A stretch of 64,000 bases of DNA, from the NCBI GenBank assembly GCA_036345935.2, contig JADWOT020001342.1:124001-188000 (forward strand), given 5' to 3'. This DNA is from Taenia hydatigena (lineage: Eukaryota; Platyhelminthes; Cestoda; Cyclophyllidea; Taeniidae). The notes under the pieces are model-generated. The model was not told where the DNA came from, searched no databases, and saw nothing but the letters and a program-made list of their open reading frames with translations. A program made the position numbers and the translations under genes. Positions 11,301 to 23,527 of the stretch are shown here, one piece after another (within the stretch, counting starts at the first letter, position 1; every line of letters begins with the position of its first letter).

Positions 11301-14300
11301 GTATGAACGCATGAATCGTGTCTTTACTCCTACACCACTAAGCAAAGTAATCCAAATAATGATGCTAAATCTAGTATTTAGCCAAGAAAAATAATAAAAA
11401 CGTGCGGAAAACTCTGCGCTTTAGGATCGAAACCACCTCACCACAGGGCTTAGAGGTTTCTGTCAAATAACGCTTAGACATCAGGTGGAAACGATATTAG
11501 TGAATGCAGTATTTTACAGGCAAACTGTTGCTAAGGGACGAAAAATATGCTTTAACTGATGCATATTGTGCGACCATGCGTACTTTAAACACATCACCTT
11601 GTCAGCCCATGCCTGTTGGTTTTGTGGCCCTACTGAAAGGAACCAAGTAGGAGCGGTTGAAAGGGATTAAATCCACTGCAAATCGAGTTAAAATACAGTG
11701 CAGTATTGCGTTTGCTTGTCATTTTGCAATCCATGTCGTTTTTACAAAATACATAAGAAAGAAACAAGTTTTGGATGCAAGCGAGGCGGATTAGGTGTCA
11801 GTAATTTATTTCCATTCAGCATAGGTTGGAACACTCTGTTAAGAATGGTCTGTTTAACTTCTTGGTAAAGTTCCTCAAATGATGGCTAACGTCCCGCTTG
11901 TGCGACTTAGCAAGATTTCATAGTGCAGTAAGCTTTTGCCTCGTAGACGTAGCTGTGATTACGTCTCGCATAGTAACTTATACAAATTATTAAGCCTACG
12001 ATCTAAAGCGATTTCGGATTAATAAATTACAATAACTACAACAGGACCAAGAACTTATTGCATAAGAGCAAGCCAAAATTTCTGCTATGTACAGTGGGTC
12101 GGGTCAGGCTTTTCTACACTCTCTGTTTTCCGATTTCCCTTCTCTTTCTCAGCAGGACCCATCAGTTAGGTGAGTCTGGCTAAGGCCTGTCCAGAGGAGG
12201 TGGCGGATATTGGCGAATTTAGTGTATTTCATCTCAGAATATTCTTTTTGGGTCTTATACGCAGGTTGAGGGCGGCAGTAATGATGATTTAAAACAGCTT
12301 AAACGTTGGATCCACTTTAAGGAGAAAAGATCATGCAAACGCATTAGCGCTGATGGATTTCGCGTTTATTTTGGCGTCTGCTTCGATACACGAAAATTGC
12401 GTGTGACTTACCTTAGATAGAAGAATCTACTAGCAGGCCATAAAGAGTTAAAGTTACGGAAAGGAGGAGGTGCATTAGGATAAGGAAAGACAGAAAGAAA
12501 GAAGGCGACACGATGAATAGGGGTAAAAAAGAGAAAAATGGGAGGAAGAAAGGAAGAGAGAGCCTCTGCTAATGCCGATTAAAAAGCCAGGTCTCATCCC
12601 GCTCTTGCGATTGCTTGATCTGTCACTGCAAAGTATCCCTGCCCAAAAAGTTGAACTGATGAGTCCAAGTCTACCTACACCGTTTAACGGCATGGGTTCC
12701 AGATCCTTACTACTCCGATGAATAATTTTGATGACGACATTGGATGTGGGATATTTGTTGTCTATTATAATCAAGAATAGGGCAGAAATACACCTTAAAG
12801 TCATTAGTCCTAGCATCATTTTTAACATTGGCAAATTTTATTGCAAGCAGACATGGTTTGGACTTGTCTATTTATTGTAAAGGTGTATTGCTAGAGCATA
12901 ATCTGTAATCTCGAAGTCTCGTTCAGCCGCTTCCTTCTGCCATTTAAGCAAAGATGAATTGTCTTAGTTAGCATGCCAAAATTACTTAGCTTCAAATGCT
13001 CTAATCATTAAAATAGGAGAATGGGAACAGACATCGCGTAAAGCAAAAAGCAGACTTCTGACCAATTTATTAACAGTTCACTTTATTTAACTCACTGAAG
13101 GTCCTAAAATTGCCACCCCCCACCCAATCAAGATGAGAATATACCAAAAGGAAAGACTTCTGGCTGATGAGAATTTAAAAGAAGTTGTAGGAAAACGAAA
13201 AGCTCCTTATTTCTAAAGCTATTCTAAATTATTCTGTCAACGAAAGTGCTTTTTCCAATTATTTCTTCCTGTAGATATGTCACCATAAATATGCGCCAAA
13301 AATCTCTCACAAGGGAAACCTTAGTAATGTGTTGTTAATCATATAGCTATTGTTGGTGAGATGATTTATCTGAACATTCAAAATCAGTGCTCTACGTTTA
13401 GAACGTCAGAAGACAAAGAAGAGGTGTGCGTTCTTCCTCACTACTGAAATGCTGTTCGTACAGTAAACCATTTGCCCAAATGTCCTGATTTTAAAACACC
13501 AGGATGCAAGCTCCGATGGTTGGGCAATATTTTTGTAAACTGTTTGGAATTAGTTACTTTACTTTTCACTTCCACGAATGACAAGTAGCACGACAATGCA
13601 AAGTTTTATGCTCTGCTTTATAGCGTTTTGGCATTAGAGAAAGATCCTCCTCTGGTCTTGAACAGCGCAGTAAGGATTTAATCTTTGCACAATATTAAAT
13701 CCCAATGCCAAGAATAAGATTGCGAAATTGCAATTTAAAGAATCTGGAATCGGTTGTTACGACTTGGCTTCGGTGTTGCACAACTGGAGGTGCACTAGTA
13801 ATCCATTCGCATCGATCCGCTAGAAGAATAACTAGGAGGTATAAATCCTGCAGAATGACGCCTAGATCATTCGCAGAAGTTCATTTTCTTCAATAATGTT
13901 AACAATCCATATGATGACATTAAATAATTACCCAGAGTGTTGGCATTGTTATTGGCATTGGCACTGTGTATGGGCAATGATGATGCATGACAGTGCGCTA
14001 GCCAACTGAGAAGGGTTGATTGGTCCCTATCAAGGTAGTCGTGCCCTTGTGTTGTAGTTTCAAACATCTTCCTTCTTCCAGGCTTTATCTAATCTTAAAC
14101 CCGGTTTAAAACACCTTTTCTTTCTTGGGCCTTATTCTGCCTTATGCGTCAACACGCAAGCAGTGATGATGCATTGTCGTATCACAGCACAGTCGATAGA
14201 GGGTGAAGTTGATTGTCTTCACAGAGGTCTAAGTGACTATTAGCTTGGACCTTAATTTGCTTTTAAAGACCATTCTTCTGTAAAAGCTGGACGACGTTTC

Positions 14301-14336
14301 TTCGACCATGCAATGCAAAATGACTACATCTCGTGA
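8384..14336. other. No supported gene; purine-rich tract near 12.43-12.57 kb
   Basis: I see no protein family. The plus strand is strongly GA-rich from about 12430 to 12565 (runs such as GGAAAGACAGAAAGAAAGAA), which explains the long stop-free minus-strand frame 12475-12834. A short tRNA-like B-box match lies at about 11247 (see rejected items). The frames at 8802-9170 and 10707-10985 give no recognisable domain. Confidence 0.4.
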
Positions 14337-14483
14337 GATTTGGCACGACAAGTATTTATTTTGATTGCTTATCGCCTTGCAGTTGAGAAGCAGAAGAAGC
14401 TGGAATTAGCCGCAATAACAGAAATGATTCGTCATATTAATCAACTGCAAGTTGAATCGTGTTTCACCACTTTACTTGTTTAA
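14337..14483 (+). CDS. Possible exon: amphipathic helical peptide, unknown family
   Basis: This is a 48-residue open frame between stops at 14334 and 14481. It reads DLARQVFILIAYRLA, then a charged helical run that includes VEKQKKLELAAITEM and IRHINQLQVES. A credible splice acceptor (a T-rich stretch then GCCTTGCAG, AG at 14381-14382) falls inside the frame, so the real exon may begin at 14383. No strong donor is visible before the stop, so it could be a terminal exon. I recognise no family. With no second copy and no match, this is only a candidate. Confidence 0.22.
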   Translation, partial: DLARQVFILIAYRLAVEKQKKLELAAITEMIRHINQLQVESCFTTLLV

Positions 14484-16149
14484 AAGTGGGACTAATTGCG
14501 CCTGTTGAAGAGGGTTCAATCGTCACGCCCGAGGTGATTGCTGAGGTTCGAAAAACCTGATTCATCCTTAGAATAGCAAGGCTTTGATTTGCTCAGATGA
14601 ATGCGGCAGCATTGAAATCCATGTAGTGCGTCAATCTATCCTATCCACTTCACTCCTGGGGCATCTGTCCTCTCCATGACAACCATTGGTCTTATTAGAG
14701 TTCAACCCGATTGCAGTCAGATGTGAGTGACATCCGTTCGAGTAAAATGTGCTCAAAAGGCAAGATGAATCACGTTTACATGGTGGCTGAGTTAAAATTA
14801 TCAATCACTATGGAGAGCATCAATCTCACTCCCCATTAAATTTTACTGTTTCCTCGATGGCTTCAATTCGTCTTTCAATTGGTCTTTCAGGCCTGATACT
14901 CAGAAACAGGTTCCCAGTAGGTTGATGGTCAGTCAGGAGCGCTTTAAAGCAGCGTTTCACGATTTCACACAAGTTTATTTAAGAAGGTTAGAGTTGTGCA
15001 CATGACGCAGCAGATTTGTGCAAATTTTTACTAGGTGCACTAAATCAAAGAAGACTTTCTTTTATAAGATCAGTGGTCAATGCTTGATGATATTCTAATC
15101 CAAAATTTCAGCATTCCTTTGAGTTAAGCCACTTGGCGTAGCACTTCTTAGCAAGGCATAATAAAGAGCATTCCTTCAAGTAGGGAGAAATTGACGTTTT
15201 TACAGGCAGAGCAAAATACACACACGAGCTGCGTTTATGTGCTCGTCACAGGGAACAATTTTGACTGGGATGTGGTGGTGCAGTGTCATCCTTCGGAGTC
15301 TGCTTAACTAGACTTCTCACTACACGGAGTCTACAGTCCTCAAGGTCTGCAATTTCGTTCAAGTAGCCAATATCCTCCACCAATGCTTGTAGGTATCCAA
15401 GTCTTGTGCCTTAAAGACGGTTGGAGCACTACGACTTCATTTTATCATAAGTGCTTAATAGATTTCAGCGCCAATTATAATGCCATTACATTGTATGGTA
15501 TGCAAATAATAAATGCACATCATCATGAATGTTGGAGGTATTCTGCACAGTAAATCATTCATCTGCATTACTTGGGCACAATCCGTCATAGCATGGCTCA
15601 AATTTGCCACACAACCATGCTAAATCTGTTTCCAAGCTTAATGCACAAAATTGAAATATTTAGCACTTATTATTATCTTTTTTTAAAATGCCATTTGATC
15701 CTGTAGGTTTCTAGAAGTTGGACACTTATAGTTTATATTTGTTGCATATAATACATTTTGAAAGGTGACATAATTTGCATTCTTGGCATGATCGAAGTAG
15801 GCCTATAAACAAGTCATAACCACAGCATTTTTGTGAATTCAACGCCCTAATGTCAACTCGCAGCAAAGTCAGAGGATTCAGGACCAAAGCTTTCCTATCC
15901 ATGCTAAAATCCGCATCGTTCTGGAGTCGCAGAAGTAGTTTCATGGCCTTAAAGTATGCTTGACAAAAAAAATTATGTCAGGCTTTAAATTGATGTAATG
16001 TTTCGTGATGAATAAACACTTTTGGAACATGAATGTGCGGGAAGCATTGTGCTCAACCTCGGACTCGTCGATCCACAGTAAACCGCACATATGTGACACA
16101 ACAAATTCTGCGATAGTAGTGCCCTATTCCTCAGTGCTATATCCCGTGA
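14484..16149. other. No supported gene
   Basis: I found no recognisable coding sequence, RNA gene or repeat in this stretch. Confidence 0.4.
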
Positions 16150-16390
16150 CCTCCTAAAGCTGACAGTAACCGTAACACTTATTCCCTTCAAATGCGCTTT
16201 GTAGGCGAGAGGAGGAAAACAATTTTGGCCTGGTCGTTGACACACGTGGTAGGTCTCCTGAGCCTGAGTCTCCGCAGTCGTCAACACTTTGGTCCTGCCA
16301 CTGCATATCTGTCCAGTACTGTAATGAGCGTGGCTAGAAATATCCAAACCTTCTCATGGCAGGGATGGGAAGGAAGAAGGTGAAAGGGCA
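16150..16390 (+). repeat. Dispersed repeat A, copy 1
   Basis: The segment from about 16165 (GTAACACTTATTCCC) through TGTAGGCGAGAGGAGGAAAA and ACAATTTTGGCCTGGTCG to GAGCCTGAGTCTCCG matches, in the same order and direction, a segment at 18270-18480. Both copies end in a stretch rich in G and A (here GGGATGGGAAGGAAGAAGG). The copies are substantially diverged. Element class is unknown; the length and A/G-rich end would fit a SINE tail or a non-autonomous element. The open frames crossing it on both strands are probably incidental. Confidence 0.6.
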
Positions 16391-18165
16391 GAACCGTCTG
16401 CGGCAGCATCATCTGTTAATTTATTCGTGCTATTGTTTGCCATCAAAAATAGAGTCGTGGGTTATTCCAGTTGACATGAATTGTAGATTTTGGGAGGCGA
16501 CTTGGGATTAGTAAAAAATCCGTCCTTCGCATCACTATTTCGCTTTAATTTCATTGCCTAGAATTTTTCACATCAGTTATGCGATTTGCCAGATTAATTG
16601 ATATTGTCCACAAAAAACACAAAGCAGTGCACATCATTAGTAATTCGCAATAAACGGAAATTATTCACTAGACCGAAAATGCATTAGCCAAGTCAAATAA
16701 ACCGAGTGCTACATGGACAATTTGGTTCAATTAGGAGGTTACCGGAAATAGTTAATAGCCTAATCCAGTCTTTCGACTCTAAATAGATTTGGTCTTAACT
16801 ACTAACAGAATTTAGAGGGCCGGTTTTGGCCTTACTTCGGAGGTTCCCATGTTTTCCACTATTAACCGAATCTGCCTTTCTTTTCGCCTTTCCTCTGACT
16901 TATTTTCGTCTTTTATTGGAAATCTTCCTATCTGTGAGGCAAAATAGTGCACTTGCTAGTGTTGTCGAAGTTGAGACGATGGATATCCAGACTTCATTCT
17001 TAAAGCCGATAGCAAAATAATATGGTTTCCCTAATCAAAAGCCAATAACTTGGATGAATAACAGAGTTTGCTTGCTGTGCTTCGGTGCTTGGACCATCCA
17101 GTGCCATCCAGTGTGATCAGGAAATGGAGGTGGCAGGATACTTGACTCCAATGTCGGCAAATTATGCGCAGCCGAAACGCTGTGAACTGAGCCGGCCTCA
17201 GCTCTGGGTCACAAGGTGGAAGCGTTATCTCCCATTTGTAGTGCACGAATAGCGATCTTTGACGTTAAAAATCAATAATAATACCGACTTGCGATGTTGT
17301 GGAACGGTCAAAGAAAGCGCATCTTTTGGAAGGCTGTCAAACCCCAAAACAACAATGCAACTGCTGTCTACTTTCAAGCTAATGAGTATCCCATTCCTAA
17401 AGCCTCATAAATCAGCGGAATTTAGCGCATTTAAATGTATGCAAATATATTTCGCTCTAAGATCATACAACGGGGGTATACTAAAAAATTACAACATAGT
17501 TCCGACATCCCTCATACTGCTCAATGTAGGCAATCCGGAAGGTTGAAAACCGGACCCGATTGAGGAGGTTGTGGAGGTCGTTCAGTGTTAATTTCTCAAT
17601 GCAACTAGCAGGGTATTGCTGCGAAACATAACCGCTACATCCGTAGAGGAGAACACGGACTTCATTTAGATCAGCCTGATCCCATGTTTCGCTTTCGAAT
17701 TCTAGATGCGTTTGATTGGCCATCGTGAATGCGAATCCCGCGCGATTCTCTTGAGTTTACTAAAAGAAGCAATAACAACTCACATACACAGACCACCACT
17801 CAGTCTATTTGGCGTCGATGAAATCGAAGGACCAAAACAATTGTTTCAAGATTTGGCTGAATTGCTAAATACGAATTATTTCGGACGAAGAATCTCTTAG
17901 AGCTAATTTTATGTCCTTCTTGAATTCTACGGAATAATTAAATTGTGAACGGGAATCGGGACTGCCAATGAATTCCGTTGCTCGCAAGTGTTTTTAGTAT
18001 TTGTAGAGCACTGACCCGCTTTCGTGGCCCAACGCTCTACCCGCAACACAGACGCTGAGAACAAACCTTCCTCATCCAACTACGCATCATGGCGAGTGCT
18101 TGAATGTGCGTGCGCAGCCACTTGGATGGATGTGTCAAGCTTCGAGTTAGTGTAGATGGGCGTAG
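16391..18165. other. No supported gene
   Basis: Several overlapping open frames occur at 17.0-17.9 kb on both strands. One minus-strand frame at 17481-17723 contains VRVLLYG, which recalls the end of LINE reverse transcriptases, but the conserved residues around that motif are missing and I do not call it. Nothing else stands out. Confidence 0.4.
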
Positions 18166-18176
18166 TATATATAAAG
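18166..18176 (+). promoter_or_regulatory. TATA-box-like element
   Basis: TATATATAAAG is a near-consensus TATA box. It lies about 100 bases before repeat A copy 2 and about 1.8 kb before the duplicated locus at 20-24 kb. No initiator or downstream gene start could be tied to it, so it may be a chance A/T run. Confidence 0.2.
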
Positions 18177-18259
18177 TGGCTTAAAATTGACAACTTTACA
18201 GCTTTAGAACTATTTACTCAAAGCTCAATGCCTCATTTTAAATGCAACGAATCTGAGTT

Positions 18260-18480
18260 AATCAAATATAATTGTAATACTTATGTTCCTTAATTGTGTT
18301 TGTAGGCAGTAGGCGGGAGGACAATTTTAATCTGGTCGCGGACCAACGCAATTGCACTCCAGAGCCCGAGACATCTTCGTCCTACCTTATAATAGGATAA
18401 GTGTCCAGAGGCAACCAACTTTCTCCTTTAGTAATGGTGGGAGAAGGGCAGAGGAGGAAAGAGAAGAACGATCTACAATG
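18260..18480 (+). repeat. Dispersed repeat A, copy 2
   Basis: This is the partner of 16150-16390, in direct orientation about 2.1 kb away. Shared blocks include GTAATACTTATGTTCC, TTTGTAGGC, GACAATTTTAATCTGGTCG and CAGAGCCCGAGA, and the copy ends in a GA-rich stretch at about 18430-18465. The internal TTTGTAGGC is identical in both copies and the rest is diverged. Confidence 0.6.
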
Positions 18481-19995
18481 TCATGTATATTCCCATTGAC
18501 GTGTGTGTTAACCTAAATTAAACGTGTAAATTGGGTGCGTCACTATGCGCCTCATAACTCACCAAAATGGAAATATCTGCTTGCATCTAAAAATTGTGAA
18601 GTACGCTCTCCCTGTAAAATTTTCTGCTTTGGATTTGGAGTCAAATTTCTGGAAACGATGCAAGCGACCGCACTCAAATTTGCTCATTGTGCTGATCCAA
18701 GTGACCTGCGTGTGCACGTGTAGCTACTACATTTTGTAAAGCAAGCACATTCACCCTTACTTTATAGCAATGATATCTGCAATTTTACCAATATTTCAGC
18801 ATATCTGAGAATTTCGAGATTTACAAGTGCTTGGTATTTGGACTCGTTTATTTGTAAAATATTGTTGCAGCCCTGCAAATTCTTCCCAATTCATATCAGA
18901 TGGCTAGCTGTAAAAAGGCAAAGATGATTTGCGACTATGAGCGCGTTAGAGAGCAGGACAGCTAATTGCTGCCACTCGACACAAATGTGCTTGTTCATGC
19001 ACTGGGAGTAAGTCGAGTTCTTCGTCTGGAAATCAAGATTCTTCCAAAACACTACCATTGAATGCGATAAGTTGATGATGCACCGGTGCTCAGTGGAATA
19101 GAATCCCATATTAGATTGGTGGATACATGTGGCATCACCTTGGGTCATAGCGGGAGCAGAATATCTGATAATGTTTAGGTTCAAAAGATACAGTCCTAAA
19201 CGCTCAAGCTAGGTTGGTGTCTTGTGGATCACACGATGAGTGTACCAAAACAACAGACGGGCGTGTCAATATAATGAATCACGTTGCAACCATTCAAGTG
19301 GTTGTTGCAGTTTCATTGGGATTCATTGAGGGACCCAGATCTGTTAACAATTGAGTAGGCCCCACAAATATTTGTCATCACTGTTATTTTCGCTGTGGCC
19401 AATGCCAACGTATTGATGTCTGGAAGCTGCAGACGTAAGTTAATAACGCAATGGTCCTGTGAGAAGTTTTGAGGACTTTTCTCGGGATCGGTTAACCATT
19501 GTTGCATAATTTATATCTGAGCTAATTTAATTCATCTGCTGTCATTCGACCACGCTTTCGTCTGCCTTCTTCATTGATGAATGAGAAGTGCTGATGCACT
19601 CCTTTTCTGCATCATAGGCGATGTAATGTTAAGGTGGTTCAATTCGGAGTGGCCTGGGTAGGTGCATAAATGGATGTCGCGGAACATTCAATCCTTTAAT
19701 TCGCATCACTTGGTCAGTTGTAGGCTTAATTTTATCTGAAGAAGGGATTGTGAATACAAATGTAAGCGTGAGGCGAAATGCTAACAAAACTTAATGATTA
19801 TTAGTGGGAAAAAAAATCAGCAAATGGGGTTTTGTGCATTCCGGGAAATTTCCTTCTCAGCCTCAAGTAACAAAGGTGAAGCTTTCGCACGCCTATTTTC
19901 GTAAATATCTGCCAACGCCAGTTGTCTAAAGTAGTACAGGGCGTTATGTCCTGGTCATGAAACTCATTGGCTGAGTAGTAGTGCTTGAGTGGTGT
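18481..19995. other. No supported gene
   Basis: I see no family match and no second copy of this stretch. The minus-strand frame at 18891-19184 shows nothing I recognise. Confidence 0.4.
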
Positions 19996-20199
19996 CAAGA
20001 GTTCACCTGATTAGTTAAGTAAAATTTGACTGACAACTAATTATATTTAAATCAAGGGTTTGTGGAGTACCAGTCATTGTGTTGCATTCTATTTCTTTGA
20101 TTTGTGTATTGTGAAAATGAGGCTGCATTCAGAGCACGTGCTAAGGAATGTCTGCCATTTTAAAAACAGTACCAACTTACCAATATGGACACCTCAGCA

Positions 20200-20395
20200 A
20201 ATAAGGACATCTGTTTGTGGCAATGCGAGGTCGCCGTTGCCTCACTATCTAGGCATGGAACTCGCCATGGTTCAAGCTCTCACCTGCGTTAGCACTATTC
20301 CGTCTTTGTCCTATAGTTACGCTTTAGTCCACGAACGCGCATTAAATTCAAAAGAGCAAAATGATGAAAAAGGAAGGCACACATTACTAAAATGA
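20200..20395 (+). CDS. Conserved open frame in duplicated locus, block a, copy 1
   Basis: The frame is open to a stop at 20393-20395 and matches the frame 60528-60716 of copy 2 codon for codon over most of its length. Shared residues include RTS, NAR, LPHY, QA and TCVST, and the tail is Lys/Glu-rich in both. Several differences are silent third-position changes (CAC/CAT, TAT/TAC, TTG/TTA), but replacements are also common. An AG dinucleotide precedes the block in both copies (CACCTCAG and GACTTAG) and could be a shared splice acceptor. In the acceptor-compatible alternative frame copy 2 has a stop. No family is recognised. It could be a diverged exon or drifted non-coding sequence. Confidence 0.3.
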
Positions 20396-21119
20396 GTCAG
20401 GACTAAGATACGATAGCATATTTAGTAATGTTTCATACAGCAGTCGATGTTGAATGGCATTGGTGAGCATGTCTCGCGTCATAAGGACTAAATTCTTCCC
20501 CATCATCCAGTGTGGAGCTCGATCAGTGGAACGTGTTGCAGGGTCTATGGTGGTGCCATGCTTATTGCTTAGAGAAACATGATTAACTTAATTCTAGGCA
20601 TGACATTAGGATGTATTTGGTTCCCTGCCTCTTCAATTTGACCAAATATGTGACACCATAGTGTATGGTGGTGAGAACCAACGCAAACAATGGGTTCCAA
20701 TTCCGATTTCGGTTTCGATTCCGGTGTTATTTCTACGAGAAAATAAGAAGTTGCTCTATATTCTTCCACGCTCCATTGCGCTTGATGCAATGTAGCGGCG
20801 AAAATATTGAATGAATTGGGAAGTACAAGGTCAGAAGGGAAGAAACTACGTCAACTCTAAGCCATTACCATGAACAGGGGGGAGGATTCTCGCAAAAGGA
20901 AAGTGTTACCATCCCCAATCCTACGCTGATGTCAGCGCAAAATTTATTTAGGATGACGAAAAGGACATGTATGCAGAAGGCGTCGAATTTGAAGAAGGCT
21001 GAAAGGTTATTTCACCCGTGAATCACCACATGTCCTTCCAAATGAGGATGATAAACCGCAATCCATATTGGCCCATTTTGGTGCTTTGCAAACGCAGGCT
21101 CCCCTCTGGGACGCTTTAG

Positions 21120-21290
21120 TAAATATTGTTTTATACTTTGGCATTTATCCATGCAAACAGCTCTAATTTAGTGACCATCTTACATAATGCCATCTATTGT
21201 AGTAAAAGTTCTGGTGCAGCCGAAAAAGAACGCAGCTTTTACATGTTGACTAGGAACTATAAAAGCACCACAAATAAACGAAAGAGGTGC
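21120..21290 (+). CDS. Conserved open frame in duplicated locus, block b, copy 1
   Basis: The frame gives LYTLAFI-like hydrophobic residues in copy 2 and FYTLAFIHANSSNL here, then a Cys/Ser/Lys-rich middle (YCSKSSGAAEKE), an aromatic stretch (FYMLTRNY) and a basic end. Copy 2 (61276-61450) keeps the same frame open, with one codon more in the middle: LANEFNLENI, YCYKSSCVADKE, FYILTKTY. In copy 2 the frame runs directly into block c. Here it is interrupted by the extra 1.4 kb and closes at about 21362. No family is recognised. Confidence 0.3.
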
Positions 21291-22690
21291 GTTTTAGGTA
21301 TTTTGTGTCTTTCCAATATAGCTGACGAGAATTTCTGTCGATATAAAGCGCGCGTACTTTGATGGACCGAATTTGAGTGCTGATATCACCGCATAAAATT
21401 ATTGCTGCATTTCTGGAATTCGCACGAACAGTAGATAAAGAGCACTAAAGTTTCAAATCCTCAATCATACAAGTGCTTACACAAGTACATGCTAAACACG
21501 TGCTTAGGCACTTAAGTTTACTTTAATATATGTTGCCTATGCGTATCAAATGTTGAGTGCTGCCACTGAAAAATTAAAGGCTGAGCAATCATTATTAAAC
21601 AAAGGTATGCACCATTGCAGTTTTTGAAACGAAATGGTAAGAATACAAGTTCAATCATAAAGCATGATAGTAACTCGGAAAAACGTCTGGCTGGTTCATT
21701 ACAAATTACGTGTTCACGTACTTAAATGCGTGACAAAATCGTGACAATGACAGTCGCACTTGAGGAGATGAACAACCATCCGAACAAATCAATTTTTCGT
21801 TAGTCATCTAAACTGGTAATTTGTTACAAAGGTCCAAATAATTATCTATGCACAAGTAGTATAAAGCGCACACCCACCGCACTTTTGGCGGGATGAATTG
21901 TGACATTTATTTGCATCTATATCAAAAATATAATGCAGTGCACTTAGCGACAATGGCGCATAGTTTATGCATCACTCTGGATTCGTCCGAACGAAGTTTG
22001 AGTAATGCTAGAACGACGCCGCACCGCCCAGAGGTCGACGCTTAAATGGGTGCCTGATTCATGCAGCAACTTTAGTCAGAATTTCGCCGACATGTTCTTA
22101 CCCCCTGCATTCCCTAAATGCCGAAATCAGACCAGCGTTTGATTTCCCATTTAGCTAATGGGACATATTGCCAGAGGGCAATGTTGCGTTTCATTATCAA
22201 AGGCTGGAGAGCACACGCTATCTGGTATTTTTGACGCTGAAGTCTCAAAAATGCTTATCAATAAACTTCAGTGCATACTAAAGTAGATCAGAGTACAACT
22301 AACAAACTTTTGCTTACTTTTCAAACTACAGCGATCAACGCTCCTAAAAGAGCTCAGTTTAGCCATTGAATGAGCTCACTAAAGCAGTAGATATTGCTGT
22401 GGTAAAGTCGGCCAACAATGATCGAGCTAGATTCTTTCTTTGTCCGCTAAGTGAATATCATGGGAATTTGACTCTACCGCGTCATCGGACATTCATGGTC
22501 CTATTTGCCCACCACACTTGAAAGAATGGATAGAAAGTCGCTAGCCCTCCTGCCTAGATTAATGAGGTTTACTAATTGATCGACTGCAACCTATGCACAC
22601 GGAGAATGAAACAAAGAAGTGCAACTATTACCGGTCGCATGACGTGAGTTAGTGCATGTTACACGTCCATCTGGAAGCAGGGACTTATGA
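21291..22690. mobile_element. Possible 1.4-kb insertion in copy 1, absent from copy 2
   Basis: Copy 2 joins blocks b and c without a gap, while copy 1 has about 1.4 kb between them. The sequences at the two edges resemble each other and the single junction in copy 2: CGAAAGAGGTG at the left, GGAGAAGGTG at the right, and CAAAGAAGGTG in copy 2. This is what a target-site duplication of roughly 10 bases would look like after drift. I see no terminal inverted repeats, no A-run and no protein inside, so the class is unknown. A deletion in copy 2, or an intron present only in copy 1, are alternatives. Confidence 0.35.
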
Positions 22691-22821
22691 AGGAGAAGGT
22701 GAGGTCACTGAGAGCGCAAAAGACAAAAACGAAGAAGAGGCAGGCCATTGTTTCACTTCCTCAGCAGAGTGATAGCCAAAGCTGTAGCACCGCCAAACAT
22801 GTGGTGACAGACATTCATTAA
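22648..22821 (+). CDS. Conserved open frame in duplicated locus, block c, copy 1 (basic, QQSDSQS motif)
   Basis: The conserved part starts at KVRSLRAQKTKTKKRQ and continues to LPQQSDSQS before a stop at 22819-22821. Copy 2 (61450-61587) reads KVRLLRTQKTRTKRRQ and LLQQSDSQS in the same frame without indels. Replacements are conservative (Lys/Arg twice), and CTG/TTA, CAG/CAA, ACC/ACT and AAA/AAG are silent. The Arg/Lys run would suit a nuclear-localisation or RNA-binding tail, but that is only composition. A conserved GTGAGG at the start of the block could be a splice donor of block b instead of coding sequence. Confidence 0.35.
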   Translation, partial: VSACYTSIWKQGLMKEKVRSLRAQKTKTKKRQAIVSLPQQSDSQSCSTAKHVVTDIH

Positions 22822-22945
22822 TTGATCACTTAAGCAGGTTAACTTAGTCACCGCTGAATAGTACAACACTGCAAGTTGGTGAGAACAGGATTCTGCATAG
22901 TCAGCCGCTCTGCACTTCCAAAATTCGTAACATCCTTACATGTAG

Positions 22946-23074
22946 AATCACGATGGGGTGAAGAAAGGAGTCAACGTAAGTCATCTTCGGAATGAAGTGG
23001 AGAACTATGAGTTCAGATTCGTCCAGCTAAATGAATACCACACTAGTTCCTGTAACTTGTTCAGTCTTGCTTAA
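22946..23074 (+). CDS. Conserved open frame in duplicated locus, block d, copy 1
   Basis: After an acceptor-like TTACATGTAG (AG at 22944-22945) the frame is open for 42 residues to a stop at 23072. Shared with copy 2 (61699-61779, acceptor ACATACAG) are GV, then SHLRNEV, NYEFR. GTC/GTT, AGT/AGC and AAC/AAT differences are silent. Copy 2 stops earlier. The opposite strand is also open across this block in both copies (HFIPKM), so strand is not settled; silent third positions slightly favour plus. No family is recognised. Confidence 0.28.
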   Translation, partial: NHDGVKKGVNVSHLRNEVENYEFRFVQLNEYHTSSCNLFSLA

Positions 23075-23527
23075 TTTCAACTACCTTGCTCGAGATTTTA
23101 AGGAATGTGTACCATCGCTTCATGTACGAACTACTAAATAGACGGGGTAAAAATATTCTGACTTACACACATTCAAGCCTCAAAGCTACTCTCCGTCAAA
23201 AGTACGCTATTTTCATACGTGGATCATTTTGTTTACCCTAATAAGTGCCGCAAATCAAAGGTAGTGCTTATTGACTCAACTGGGAAAACGACCATGGTGG
23301 ATGTCGCAGTATTTTTGGAGACTCTCAGATAACTTCCAATTTGCTAATGCACCCCGTACATCCAAGGAAGAAGCCCCGAAGAGAAGACTCGCGTAGGTTG
23401 GAGTACAGTGTCTAATCATTTATTAATTAGATGCAAGCGATAATCAGGAATAGAGGCATTCGTAGCACGTTCAAAGCGAGAGAAGTGTGGAGGAGGGCTT
23501 GTGCACTGTCGACTAGCATCAGTGTAA

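Noticed and set aside
12475..12834. 119-residue minus-strand open frame
   Set aside because: Part of it is generated by a simple purine-rich tract on the plus strand, which removes stops and gives a Ser/Leu/Phe-rich peptide.
17481..17723. Possible LINE reverse-transcriptase remnant (VRVLLYG motif, minus strand)
   Set aside because: Only a few residues match the usual LYG-ETW end region; the residues that normally follow are absent and no other reverse-transcriptase motif lies nearby.
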